Of a DNA stretch of 64,000 bases, positions 46,910-58,869 are shown piece by piece; position 1 is the stretch's first letter; every line of letters begins with the position of its first letter. A program made the translations under genes and the position numbers. The stretch covers positions 85,967,661-86,031,660 of the forward strand of contig CM028379.1 in assembly GCA_013146195.2 (NCBI GenBank), in the 5' to 3' direction. Source of the DNA: Codonopsis lanceolata (lineage: Eukaryota; Streptophyta; Magnoliopsida; Asterales; Campanulaceae). Under the pieces are notes generated by a model. It saw only the letters and a program-made list of their open reading frames with translations. It was not told where the DNA came from and did not search any database.

Positions 46910-48476
46910 TCTATATTAAAATACAACTCAGTTTATACGTGTGAATTGACTTGAGATAAAAAGTGGTTGTGATTAATTTTTTTACTTTAATCTTACGGCT
47001 GTAATTAATTCTCTCATATCCTCACATATGCGAAAGGAAGTTGGTAACTTTCTTTTACCTAACTCAATTTACCAAAGTAACTAAATTTAACTCTCTCTCA
47101 CTTAATTATTTTACAGTTAATATTTTACGGTTTTACAGTTTTGCAGTTTTATGGTTGCGAAAATTTGTATTTGTATTTTTTATTTTTAATTGTTATCGTA
47201 ATTAACTTAATCAATTTAATTTTTTTTCAACCCGTAATTTCGTATACAAATTAAAAAATTTTAAAAAAAATCGTAAGTTTTGTAATTTGAAATATTTGTT
47301 TTTTTTCTTTTTAACTGACTTAATCAATTTAATTTTTGTCCGGTTCGTTTTTTCTGGCATGTCTGCAATTTCTTATACAAATTATTAATTAATCCCTTTG
47401 TTTCGAGAAAAAGGACCCGTTTGAAAGTCAATTTTTTTAAGAAAATAACATTTTTAATAGTTCATTTCCACAGTATCTGCTTCATTTATTGATAAAATTT
47501 TAAACTGACGTCGTACCATCGACACGAACAAAAATACTGATACCCAATAAACTTGGTCAAGTATCGGTGGTGGACCTGGTGGTGCACGTAAATCTTTGGC
47601 GGGTGGTGCTAAATCTAAATGGATAGACAAATATAGTTAGTACGTACACTACACTGATGAGGGTTTTAAAATTGATATGGATGTATTCAGGAATTTATAA
47701 TACCCTTGCTGAATGCACACACAGTGGATTACTGTGGTTAGTGTAAGCATTTTGTCCCCCCCAGCCGGCTGGCCCCTCCATAATTTTACTTATTTGATTT
47801 GGTACCGACCCCCAAAGAACTTCATTCTCTTTTTTTTTAACTACGTTAAATTTTGTAGCTGGCCCTCATCTACTACTAAAATCGCGAGATAATGATTTAC
47901 TTAACACATACAAGCCCAACCTCAAGAAATACCAAGATCGAACCCACGCCGCATACCTCCAAAGATCTTAACCACTTGGCCATGCCCTGGAACCAAAGAA
48001 CTTCATTCTCATTTCTACTCGTGTTTGATCCTTACTACAAAGATATTAATATTATATTAGGCGATGCATATTAGCAAATATTTGGATATTAAGCCTATCT
48101 ATCTAATTTTGTATCAAAACATGCTGCTTTGATACAATGCTAAATCTGTTTTCCATTTCCAAAGTTGTTTAGGGGAGATTATACTTATTGTGATACCATC
48201 TATATTATAGAACAATTCATGATTTAACTGGTGGTTCTGATCGAATTATGTTAAATACAACTGACGATCCAGATTGATTTGTAAGTATGTGAATTACAAA
48301 TGAACCCCTCAGTTATAAGTTATGTTTGAATTATCTCTCTACAATTACATATAAAACCTTCAGTTGTGGGTTTTGTTTAAATTACCCCATAAGTTATAAG
48401 TGTTTTCTTTATCCTGATCATTCATTGAATTGATCTCATACCGATACCGTGCTTATGGCACGAACACATGTACTAG
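46910..48476 (+). mobile_element. Complete non-autonomous Helitron, 1.57 kb
   Basis: 5' end TCTATATTAAAATACAACTC preceded by A (46909). At the 3' end, hairpin CGTGC (48448-48452) with GCACG (48458-48462), then CTAG at 48473-48476 followed by T. Insertion between A and T with TC and CTRR termini fits Helitrons. No Rep/helicase coding. Carries a SINE at 47830-47992 and a partial Stowaway-like block near 47390. Confidence 0.75.
47830..47992 (-). mobile_element. tRNA-derived SINE with 18-bp target-site duplication
   Basis: On the minus strand GCATGGCCAAGTGGTTA (A box, tRNA-Leu/Ser-like) is followed by GGGTTCGATCTTGG (B box) and ends in an A-tail (T run at 47830-47838 on +). CCAAAGAACTTCATTCTC stands exactly at 47812-47829 and again at 47993-48010. 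The perfect duplication suggests a fairly recent insertion. Confidence 0.9.
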
Positions 48477-49079
48477 TTTTTTACATTTCTCTAAACACCC
48501 TACCTAACTACCTATTTTACCATTTTCTATTCAAAACTAATTAATAACCCACCAACCCAATTAATTACTAACATACCCCTTCTAACTAACAAATTTACCA
48601 ACCTGTCACCCTTCCCAACTCCTAAAATCGGGACAACGCAAAACGCAAAACAAAAACTCTCCTCGTCTTCCTCTTCCTGCGAACTACAATGATTATTGCA
48701 CATTCCCGCTTATTCGTTCCTGGATCAGGTAACATACTACAACAAAACAACAAGAGTTCAATTGTTCTGAAGCAACAACATACTATCTCTATTTTGAAAC
48801 ACATATACTACAATGTCTTCAAGCATAGATATAAATTTTCATTCTCCTCTTACACTTAAATACTAGTTATATGTATCAAATTTAAGTATCAATAACGATG
48901 TAGGATTTTTTTTCATTCATGATTTTGAGTTGCATTTGTTAAGAAAATAGAAAAAAAATTGAAATTTTGAATATAAAGCTCGGTTCGGACCTAGTTTGAT
49001 GAACAACATTAGTGGTGTTCGTCCAGAACTAGGTGAACAAACTTTTAGGGCGTTTATCTCAGACAGACCGAACGAGTTC

Positions 49080-49246
49080 ATGTCTGTTCATCCCATATGA
49101 GTTATATTTGAATTACTCATCTATAATTACATATAAAACTTTCAGCTGTGGGTTTTGTTTAAATTACCTCATCAGTTATGAGTTTTATTTATCCCGACAA
49201 TTCATTAAATTGATCTTATTCCAACACCGTATCTATGGTATATGAA
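49080..49246 (+). repeat. Second, related Helitron 3' end
   Basis: This stretch is similar over about 165 bp to 48300-48476 ('acatataaaac.ttcag.tgtgggttttgtttaaattacc', then 'ttcatt.aattgatct'). Its hairpin has decayed to 'ccgtatctatggtat' and it ends CTAAT instead of CTAGT. It appears to be an older copy of the same family's tail. Confidence 0.55.
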
Positions 49247-52130
49247 CGTATACTAATATCTAATATTGATAATCTTATTGTTAGGGTAGTCCATTGAAAA
49301 AGTGATAGAGTTAGAACTTCTCAATGTTAAACATATCATCTACTTTACTCAAAGCCTATAGTTTATGATCAATAATCTATGTCATCTATAATATGAAGTG
49401 GAGCGTCCAATGAAGTCTCGTCACGCTTTTTGAAATTAACAATATTAACCCCAACTTTATTTACCGATTGGCCACCAACAAAATAATTTTACTAAACTTA
49501 ACCACCAACTTCTTTTTATTTTTTCAATTAACTAATCAAAATCACATTAATTTAAAACAACTAAAATATTAACAATTTTCGCTACTCAATTATTTATAAT
49601 CAAGATTGCGTTCTGTTCAATAAAACTTAAATAAGTTTATGTAGGCAAATTCGATTTTTCCAACACTTTTTCAAGAAAGAACAAAGTTAAATAGATGTAT
49701 CATAGTAATTCCATTTTTATGTAGACATTCGTAAATAATAATGTTCATATAATCTGTGGATATATTAGTATAATCTGATGTGAAAATGGACTAAAATTGC
49801 TTACTTGTATTCTCCTTGGCACAACATTAATTGGCTTTCTTTGTTTCATCGTTCTAGATTATATGTGATTCACAAAGAGTTTTGATTGGAATTCAGTCTG
49901 ATACAATGAAATTTGTTTGATTCAAAACATGAATTTTTTATCAAGTTAAGAATATTCTATAGAGTCTAGTGATGCTTAAAAGCAAAAAATAGTCATTATG
50001 TGCGACTAAACCTTCAATTTATAGCACCCTTGTGACTCTTCTTGAAAACAATTTGTCAATTTCGAATACACAATTTTGTCCGAAGAGTTTCATTGTTTTT
50101 GAAGATCATGAATGCCAAGATTCACGATTTTCATGAAATTCCTCTTCGAATAAGGGCTGAAATCTGTTTCCCTTTCGGCGGCGGCTCAAAACACGTTTCG
50201 TTGTGGCAAAATTATGTGATTGACGAACATAATTAGAAACAACAAAAAAAATATAATAAATAGATTTGAAATTTATCTAACATAATCGATTGAAAAAGGT
50301 TATCCTTCTTTTTGCTTTAAGATTTACTTTTTTAATTATTCATAATAATTAAAGATTAGGTTCACAAATAAACCTTGAATATTATAAACATTTAATGATA
50401 ATTTATTTTATATAGATATTAATAAAATAAAAATCTTCAAATAAATGTGTACAAAGGAGTCTAAATCAATTGAAAAGGTTTTATCACTCATTGTGCATAC
50501 CAATATCTGCTAGATATTTATTCATAATCAAGTATAGGATCACTACTACAACTTGAATATAATAATTAGTATTATACACATGCGTTGAACACATAGGTAT
50601 ATATATTTTTTAATTAAATTAAAATTAAACAAAATGAAGAAGAATAAACAATTATAAGAATAGAGAAAAAAATAATGTTGGAAAAAAATACTTAAATATT
50701 AATTCATTCTTAGAGTTTTCATTAAAACACTTGAGCATGTGATTATAATTATAGAAACATGATAATTTTTTTTGGAATGAATAAAAAAGAAAGCATAACT
50801 ATTATTTAAAAAATAGATTTCTAATTGATTTAAGTAAACCAATATATACTTTGCATGTAATTAGATGTTTAATTTCATTATTAAAATTTAAAATCTGGAT
50901 TTATCTTTTTATGTATTAGTCACGTAGAAAATTCATAAAATTTCTGATCAACATGAGTCAAAAAAAAAATTCGTTTGATAGATTTTTTTTTTTGTAATTA
51001 TAACTTTGGATTTAAAGTATTAACATATATGTTTCCTTAATTTGATTTATGTAATTGGATCATTTATCAAGCAACTAATGATAATTGAAAAAATAAAATA
51101 AAATCATGATAATTGTATAGTCACATTCATGTTTTTAAGGCATGACCAACCACTTATTATTTGTAACTTCAAAATTTCTTTAAACTTAGTGAATCAATTA
51201 AGACTTAACGATAATTATATAGTCATATTTGTGTTTTCAAGACATCACCAACCATTAATTATTTAACAAATACATTAATTATGTTGTATAAATAAGATTT
51301 TTCATTTTTTGGCAAGATGTTTATGGTGAGAAATTACTATATTTAGACTTAGTTGTCACTATATATAGATATCATTTTCATACAAATTTTCATAGTTCAA
51401 AAAAATATGATACGGTCGAATCTAATCATGTGAAAAAGGTTATCTCCGATTTTGCATAGCAATAATTGCTACTTTAGTACTCATAATTAAGTTATCTCCG
51501 TCTGATCGTATCAATACTTTCTAGTTTCTACTACTACTTATTATTCATAATTAAGATTATGTTCACAAATAAACCATCAATAAAATAGTCATATATAATG
51601 ATGATTTCATTTTTATATTAAACTTCTTTAAATTATCTTTGAAAAAAATGTCAATTTTAACCACATAAAAAATAAATTGTTACCAAGGAAAATATATTTT
51701 TATCGCAGAACTGCTTAACCCACTATATTTATAAATCATAATCCTAGATAGACTTAAAATACCTCACTTTTACCCTATAGTTCTAATGGCATAATTATAA
51801 AAATATCAAAGTTAGCTTAATAAAAAACTTGATATGAAATAAATGTTGTAGTTAGACTAAATACCAAAATTTACTTAATAATCTTAAATAAACTATGCTT
51901 GTGAGAATACAGGTACGCTAAAACTTGGTTCGATATCAATGTCCTTATTAGACCATTTTGTATCACTGTGATGTATTAAGCTATGTATATGTGGTTTCCC
52001 GTTGGATCATTTTTCAACAAAAAATTGTGTAAACTTGATATCAATTCGTAAGATGTAACATATATCACAATTATAGTACAAATATACATTACCAAATGCA
52101 AGTGCGTAGATCAATTGATAGATAATTGGT
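49247..52130. other. AT-rich stretch without a gene
   Basis: No coding frame of note. 'ATCTATAATATGAAGTGGAG' at about 49384 resembles a Helitron 5' end, but I found no matching 3' end. Blocks at 50284-50400 and 51428-51600 share 'gaaaaaggttatc' and 'gttcacaaataaacc', so it holds diverged repeat copies. Confidence 0.4.
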
Positions 52131-52141
52131 TCAGCTAACCA

Positions 52142-52235
52142 TTTTTTTTCCTTTCAAGGGAGTGTGAAGTGATCGAATTTGAGACTTCACACTTTTGAAA
52201 CCCCAACTTTACCACTAAGTCACCTTTTATGAGGC
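52142..52235 (-). mobile_element. Short tRNA-derived SINE with 11-bp target-site duplication
   Basis: Minus strand: 'gacttagtggtaaag' (A box-like), 'ctcaaattcgatc' (B box-like), then an A-tail (T8 on + at 52142). TCAGCTAACCA flanks it at 52131-52141 and 52236-52246. Confidence 0.75.
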
Positions 52236-52313
52236 TCAGCTAACCAACCATATGTACTAAGTTCGAGCCATGATAATACAACTACGTTAAAACTTGACAA
52301 GAAGGTGTCGTTT

Positions 52314-52603
52314 GGTAGCCAGGATTAAGGTCAGATATGATTAATAAGCCGAGTTGTCTGATGTTTGATACGCAATAGGTGGTCGGGACTAATCACACGA
52401 GTTATTCGGATAAAGTCATTATCCCCTCACTATTAATACCAAGGGGAGGGTGGTATTATTAGCGCCCCCACTAAAAAAAATTGGGATTAATATTTGTAAT
52501 CTCAAAACTACCCCCGATATACAAGTGAGGATTAATAACGAGGACACTAATAGTACTGAGATTAATAATAGTGTTTATCCTTATCCGATTACCAAATAAG
52601 CCC
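52314..52603. mobile_element. TIR MITE, about 290 bp
   Basis: Left GGTGTCGTTTGGTAGCC and right 'gattaccaaataagccc' are inverted; both sides carry 'ggattaa' and 'taatccc' internal blocks. No clear target duplication, so the superfamily (Harbinger or hAT) is open. Bases 52604-53902 hold no gene. Confidence 0.6.
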
Positions 52604-53902
52604 AAAAAGCTTTATTATCACCTGTTTCGATCTTCGGGCCTCTTTTATTTGGTGTTCCATAAATTACTAATAAATAATTATTATACCCCTCCATTATTTA
52701 AAGATTGTCATATTTGAATTAATACACAAAAAAAAAAATTAATTATATTATAAATATTAAGATTTTTCCAATATTAATGTTTTTTAGAAGGTTTTTAGGA
52801 GTACGATCTGAATTATTAAAAAATTTACCACTGTAAAAGGTTAATAGGAAGAAAGTAGTTCATGGAGAGAAAAAAACAAAAAATATAGATAATTATGGAG
52901 CCAGCATTAACTCCAAGGTTCAATCTTAAAAAACGAATGAGTTCACCTTGTAGAAAAAAATTGGTGATGAGATGCGTTACTGTTACTGACTTTTGATGTG
53001 GCACCTCATGCTCATGTGTGATGTGACACACTATAAAAAACTTTTTAGGAGTTTATCTATATTGGAGATGTCTTTTGAGCATTGCATTGCGTAATTTTCC
53101 TATATATTGTATTAACTGTTCATACTGTTATCTATATTTTTTTATTTTTTTATTTATTTAAAAATATATTTTTATATTATATAATTTTTTACACAAAAAA
53201 TATTAAATTTAATATATTTCAATAAAAAAGTATTATATTTTGCCCCTTCTCATACACATGACACATATGAAGATTTTTTTATTTCTTCCTATTTGGCTAA
53301 TCCTTTCTCTCCTAGTTGGCAAACTCTCTCTCTAGGTAGTTATGGTATCACGCTTCTCCATAAATAAAAAGATGAAAAATCATATAATAAGGGATGCTCT
53401 TAAGATATCGTGTATTCTCCAAGAATGTGAGAGCACAACCGTCAATTAGAGTAAAAATCTAATCAAAGGTAAAACAATAAATGTAACTTTTAAAAATGAA
53501 AGATTTGAAATTGAACAATTTTTTATTATAACCTAAAAAATCAAAAGATTTTTTTTTTTTAAAAAAAAAGTGAGTGCTAATTTTGTTTCTTTTCCTTGTT
53601 ATTCACCATTAAAAAAGAGGAAGAATAACACATCATTATAAATTAATCAACTACAACACAAAATGGGACTTAAATAAATAATAGTACTGTATATTCAAAA
53701 ATTTCAATGGGAGGAAACCCCAAATTTTAACCACGTTTGCTGAAGTAGTACAATAAGAAAATCCAAATTTAAGCTAAAAATCATTGTCAAACTTCAAATT
53801 TTCTCTAGAAATCACCAAACCTACGGGAACCACCGAGCCATTGAACTCCCTTCCATTTGACTATTTATCACTTAACCTTTTTTTTTTTTTTGGGTATATA
53901 TA

Positions 53903-54079
53903 CTCCCTTCGTCTCGGATAAAAAGTTCTCGTTTAAAAGTCAATTTTTTTAATAAAATAACACTTTTAGTAGCTTATTAGTAATAAAATAATATTTTATT
54001 CCTTAATTTTTGAAAGTAGACTTTTTAAGTAAAACATCTCAAAATGAAATAATAGACTCTTTACCTGAAAGAAATGAAG
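53903..54079. mobile_element. Stowaway-type MITE
   Basis: Left CTCCCTTCGTCTCGGATAAA; right 'gactctttacctgaaagaaatgaag', TA on both sides. Decayed relative of the copy at 30705. Confidence 0.7.
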
Positions 54080-54559
54080 TAATAAATAGCCATTCCATAA
54101 ATATCTAACTTGTACTATTTGTGTCCATATGTTAATTAGGGCATCCACATTCATAACTCATGTAATGTCATCAACTTATAAATTTTTTCTCTATAAACAT
54201 ATTCTCTGTAATTTATAAACTCATAAAAGTTTTATAAAATTGACCCATAACTAAATATTTTATTATTTCTCAATATACATTTATTTTCAAAAATAAATAT
54301 ATTATTTTAAAACACAAAAAATTATAGAAAAAATATAATATGTCCAAAAAATAATTTATATATATTTTTTAATTTTATCTTTCAAAAAATAATTTTATTC
54401 ATAAATATTTATTCGTAATTCAAAATACTGATGCAACAATATAGACGTTGTTGAACTAAATCAATATAAATCATACAAATTATAATTAAAGTTGTATATT
54501 ACAATGAAAAAACAAAGTAATTAAATACTAATAAGAAATATTCAATCGTTACAACTTAA

Positions 54560-55500
54560 TTTCCATTGTTATTATCTCAAAAGCGTTCCCAAATATGCTT
54601 GACCAAGTCAAATCAAAGTTTTTGACATACTTTTCGATCACGTAGTTCCGCACGCCTTTGGAGATATTGTTGAAATTCTTGGGATGCGGGTATCAGTGGA
54701 TCTACTTCTTCATCACTTCAGTTACGTATAGAGTGATAAAGACCACGTGCAGTTTCCTTCACTTGGTCATCGGACCACCCACTACGATGTTGATCTCTAA
54801 CTTTGATGAATAATTGATTAAATTCATTAACTGGTGGACTAACTGTGTACCAATGCGACTTCAAGACGTTCGACTTTCTTTGAATTCCTCTCTTTCGGTT
54901 GTTATTGTAGTACTCAGTGATTCGTTTCCAAAACTCCTTATCATGTTGAGAGTTTCCCTTCATGTTATCTATTGAAACAACGAGCCAATCACTTGCAAGC
55001 ATTATTTTATCCACTTCAATGCTTCACTTTATTTTCTGCATGTCTTTTGTTTTGTTGTCTTATTCATCATTAAGAATAATGTTTTCCAACTCCTCTTGGG
55101 TGGAAAATGGTGGAATTACAAAATAACCAACAATATCTCTTCTTGTATCAGTTGGTGTTGTTGGATTTTTAATATCGGGCGTATATTGATTTGTCATAAC
55201 CGAATTAAAATATTTATGTTGCGAGTATATGAGAAATTGAGAATACGATGGATAAGAAAAATTTGGAACACTTGAAATATCTTGAAAATTTGGTGGAGCT
55301 TGAAAATTCGGCGAAACTTGAATATTTGGCGAAACTCGAATATTTGGCGGACCTTGAACATTCGGTGGAGCTTGAAAATTTGACGGAATTTTAAAATTCG
55401 ACGAAGCTCGAATATTTGGCGGACCTTGAACATTCGGTGAAAATGTAGCGCAAAATTTTCGAACAATTTGTAAAAAAATTTGTTATCCATAACAATTTTA
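54560..55500 (-). pseudogene. PIF/Harbinger ORF1 (Myb/SANT-like DNA-binding protein) relic
   Basis: Read from 55490 down. An Asn/Pro/Gln-rich repeat region (PNVQGPPNI, SPNIQVSPNFQAPPNFQ) is open in the frame next to that of the first ATG, so the start is frameshifted. Then come TPTDTRRDIVGYFVIPPF, an in-frame stop near 55065, and the conserved block LASDWLVVSIDN, FWKRITEYYN, KSHWYTV and GWSDDQVKETA (54718-55014), followed by EFQQYLQRRAELRDRK (54600-54700). This architecture is that of ORF1 of PIF/Harbinger transposons and its domesticated plant relatives. The DDE transposase is not in the window. Confidence 0.8.
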
Positions 55501-55901
55501 GTGAAAAGAAGAATTAGTGTAGAGAATGAGAAATTGTAGAAGTAATGTATGTTTGAAAGAATGTAATTAATTTTTTTTTGGAAACCTATTTATAGGAAAA
55601 CCTATAGAATAAAATAAATAAAAATTAACGGCTATTTTTATTACCGTTGCCAGGCAATTTTTTTTTATATTGCAGGAAGGAGTCGTTGCGAGCTGTTGTG
55701 AGCTGCTGTGAGCTCTTGTTTGGTTGAATACCAGTAGTGAGTAAAAGCTATAAGTTTTTTGTTGACTCAAGTGCATGTGAACCGCTCCATACTTTCAAAC
55801 TTTTTCCAATCCACCTCAGCCACTCCAACTCTCTCCAACGCCAATAAGATTTTTAAAAAGCTTTGCAAGTTTGTTGGACCTCCTACTAGAGGTGTTTTTA
55901 A

Positions 55902-56177
55902 GTGCTTATTTGGTGGAGCGTTTTGACAAAAACGTTGACAAAAAATATAACATTTTCTCTTTAAAAGTGTTCAATACAACGTTTTAAAATGCAACATTTT
56001 AAAAATGTGTATCGCTTTAAAACGCTCCATTTTGGACCGTTTTCAAAATATGTTGCGTTTACAACTATTCTGTTTATGAAAATAGTGTTTTGAAATAGTT
56101 TCTCAAATGTGTTTACAACAAAAAAAAATTACGTTTTGAAAATGTTACGTTTTGAAAATGTTGTACCAAACGAGGCC
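55902..56177. mobile_element. Tourist-like MITE, 276 bp
   Basis: Left GTGCTTATTTGGTGGAGCG and right 'gtaccaaacgaggcc' are inverted, with 'cgttttgaaaatg' subterminal blocks. TAA on both sides (55899-55901, 56178-56180) is the 3-bp duplication of PIF/Harbinger MITEs. Confidence 0.75.
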
Positions 56178-56216
56178 TAAATGTATTGGAGGACAATTTT
56201 TTTAGTATAATTAGTA

Positions 56217-56475
56217 CTCTCTTTGTCCCAAAATTATCGTCTGAGTTGACTTGACGCATGGTTTAAGAAAACACATTTGATTGGATTATTAATATTAGTT
56301 TGATGTGTAGTTTACTTAAAAGCTCATGTGTATTTGACCTATAATTAAAGTAAAAATGAAAAAGTAAGGATAAAGTGATAAAAATGTTGTCATAAAAGAG
56401 AGAGTTTCAAACAAAACAATTATTTTGGAACGGACGAAAAATGAAAGTAGGACAATAATTTTGAGATGGAGGGAA
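56217..56475. mobile_element. Stowaway-type MITE
   Basis: Left CTCTCTTTGTCCCAAAATTA, right 'aataattttgagatggagggaa', TA on both sides. Related to the copy at 46592. Confidence 0.8.
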
Positions 56476-56570
56476 TATGTGTTATTGTGGCTGGGGAACA
56501 ATTTTTAAATAAAACTTGTTAATTTAGTGTTTTGACTTTCAAACAATTGGAGCTATCTCTGCCTAGACAT

Positions 56571-57570
56571 GCACATCAAGTTCCGGAATCATCGGTTTTT
56601 GGAGGAGAATTATAGGAACCGGATTCGAACCGTGAACCTTCACAGTTCGGTTCTGAACCGTGAACCGTGAACTTTCATCAATTTTTAATTTTTTTAAAAG
56701 TAGGTTATGGATTTTTTTTTATTTTTTTAAAACTATCTTTAAACCTTTGTGTAAAATATTTTTTGAATTTTTAAAAGTGACCAAAAGTCTTTATTTTAAC
56801 TTTGTATAAACATTTTCTACTTTGTAAAATAACAAAAATATTTTGTAAATAAACAAGGATGATACCTTGACCAATTTTATTAATATAATAAAAAATTACA
56901 ATGAGGGGGACAACCAATAAACTTAAGTCAAATGAGCCTTAAATCTTAATTAATTTTTTTTTCAATAAATAAAAAATTATAATCTAAAAATTGCAATTAA
57001 CTTACTGAAACGAGCGACGTTGTTCAATCGCTCCCCGTCGTTATATCCTCATCAAAGCCCTCCTCCTCTTCGGAAGTAATTACATTGTCTTGTGTCCGAT
57101 TGGTTGCTTTAACCCAATCGCCCACCAAAAGTTGATTTTCTACATTTCTTGGCATCAATCTTGATCTTCTATCATCCAAAACGTAGTCAGACACGCTAAA
57201 TGTTTGTTTAATTAACAACGACAGTTGAGGCAGGAGAATCTAGAATCTCCTTTGCAATTAATGATAGAGTTTGATAATTTTGTGTCATTCTCGCCCACAA
57301 CTTTAAAATATCAAAATTGTCTATATGACCGAAATTAGTTGATAAATATAAATCAAATTCTAATGTATTTTCATCGCCTCGTGCTCGTTTTTGAGTTATT
57401 GTATTGATAAAATTATCTATTAAAAAATAAGGGTCATCACTAGGTTGACTACTAGTACTAGTATCTACATTTTCATTACTAATATTAGTACCATAAATTA
57501 CGTTATATTCCTTAAAAAATGCATATAAAATTGTAGGAACAATAGTATCTAGGATTCTCCAAACTACCAA
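56571..57570 (-). pseudogene. hAT transposase C-terminal remnant, cut by a copia insertion
   Basis: From 57570 downward the minus strand reads FDLYLSTNFGHIDNFDILKL, then WARMTQNYQTLSLIAKEIL and, after a frame change near 57210, FSVSDYVLDDRRSRL and LLVGDWVKA. This is the hATC dimerisation domain of plant hAT transposases. The frame stays open up to 57570 and stops making sense at 57571, where an LTR begins. Downstream, 56610-56690 has 'gaaccgtgaacc' and 'ggttcggttc'-type subterminal sequence of an hAT end. The rest of the transposase must lie beyond the right edge of the window. Inactive. Confidence 0.85.
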
Positions 57571-58383
57571 TGCAAGTTTCCAATGTAGCTTGTGAAGAAG
57601 CTACAATGGAAGACACATTGGTCACAAAAACAATAAACAGCGGGAGACTTAATTATAAAGCAAGAATTAAAGCACAAAGGTTTACCAAACAATCTACAAA
57701 CCTATGTTTGTAGATCTAGCCTCAGGCCAAAAAGATTTCACTAAATAATATGATTCGTTTTTACAAAAACTATGTGAAATCACCAAACAAAACACTCTCA
57801 CAAGACAACAAGTCTTGGAGAGCAAAATCCCACAGAAAAACATATAAAGAAAACATGGGAAGAAACAAGCAGCTTCCTAAAAACAGCTAGGAAGACAAAA
57901 CAGGCAGCACCAACACTCAATGTAGTTCTGAATGTTATAACATTCGAAGCTACAATCAAAATCTGTTGCACGTCTGGAACTGAAACAACTTCAAAAATCC
58001 GATTTCTCTGCTTCTGAATTTTCTACTCTCTCTCACAATGCGCACCTTCAGCCGTTGCCCATGTCTTCTATTTATAATGTGGAGAAAACCTACACATAAA
58101 GAAAGAAACAAACTCCAACATGGAAAAGGATTAGAATTAGAAATCAAATCAACTTCCTTAACTACTAGATTTTCTTACCATATTGTTAAGGATTTTAAGG
58201 CACGGTATTATGAAGGATTTTTACATAGATTTTGTTACAAAAAATAACTCCTAAGATTTAGGACCAAGAAACCAAAAATCTATAGGAATATTTTGTTTCC
58301 AAAATTGCCAAACTTGCCTAAAACATAATCACCAAAAAAAGGAAACAAAAACTAAAATAGACCATGTCTATTTTACCATTACA
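57571..58383 (-). repeat. 3' LTR of the right copia element (813 bp)
   Basis: On the minus strand it starts TGTAATGGTAAAATAG at 58383, directly after the purine tract AATTAAGGGGGAGAT, and ends AACTTGCA at 57571, so it has TG..CA ends. The five bases beyond are ACCAA on the + strand, the presumed target duplication. The hAT transposase frame breaks at the same base, which supports this border. The 5' LTR is outside the window. Confidence 0.75.
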
Positions 58384-58398
58384 ATCTCCCCCTTAATT
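58384..58398 (-). promoter_or_regulatory. Polypurine tract of the right copia element
   Basis: Minus-strand TTAAGGGGGAGAT next to the LTR start, where plus-strand DNA synthesis is primed in LTR retrotransposons. Confidence 0.8.
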
Positions 58399-58869
58399 GA
58401 GTCTTTCTGGTCAAATAATATGACAAGTGTTGCCACATATTCAACACATACAAAAATCTTTCAAAACCTGCATATGTTAGTAAAGAACTCCCCCTGAATA
58501 TGACAATCAGATGAAAGTAATATGAACTAACCAAGTATTATCTAGTGTAAGTTTTGAACCAAATCCACAGAGCTGATTATTACAAACAAAAAGTGTTTAA
58601 TGCAAACAGCAAAGACAACCACAACCAACCAATTACAATCAGAAAATAGAACCACATCTTCAATCTTCAGGATCTTCAGGTACAGCTTCAGCAGTAGCTG
58701 TAGTGGAATCAAGAGCAGAAACATATTATTCAGGAGCAGAACCAAGAGCAGAGGAGCAAGAACAGGTGCAACACTTGGAGTATGTTTTCTCCCTATTTGT
58801 CCAGAATGTATGCTCAGCCAGGCAGTGTATTGAGCTTCCAAGTTTTGAAGGAGAGCAATTTAAGATCTG

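Noticed and set aside
53903..54079. Promoter of a gene near the MITE
   Set aside because: No coding sequence follows on either strand; the signal is the MITE end itself.
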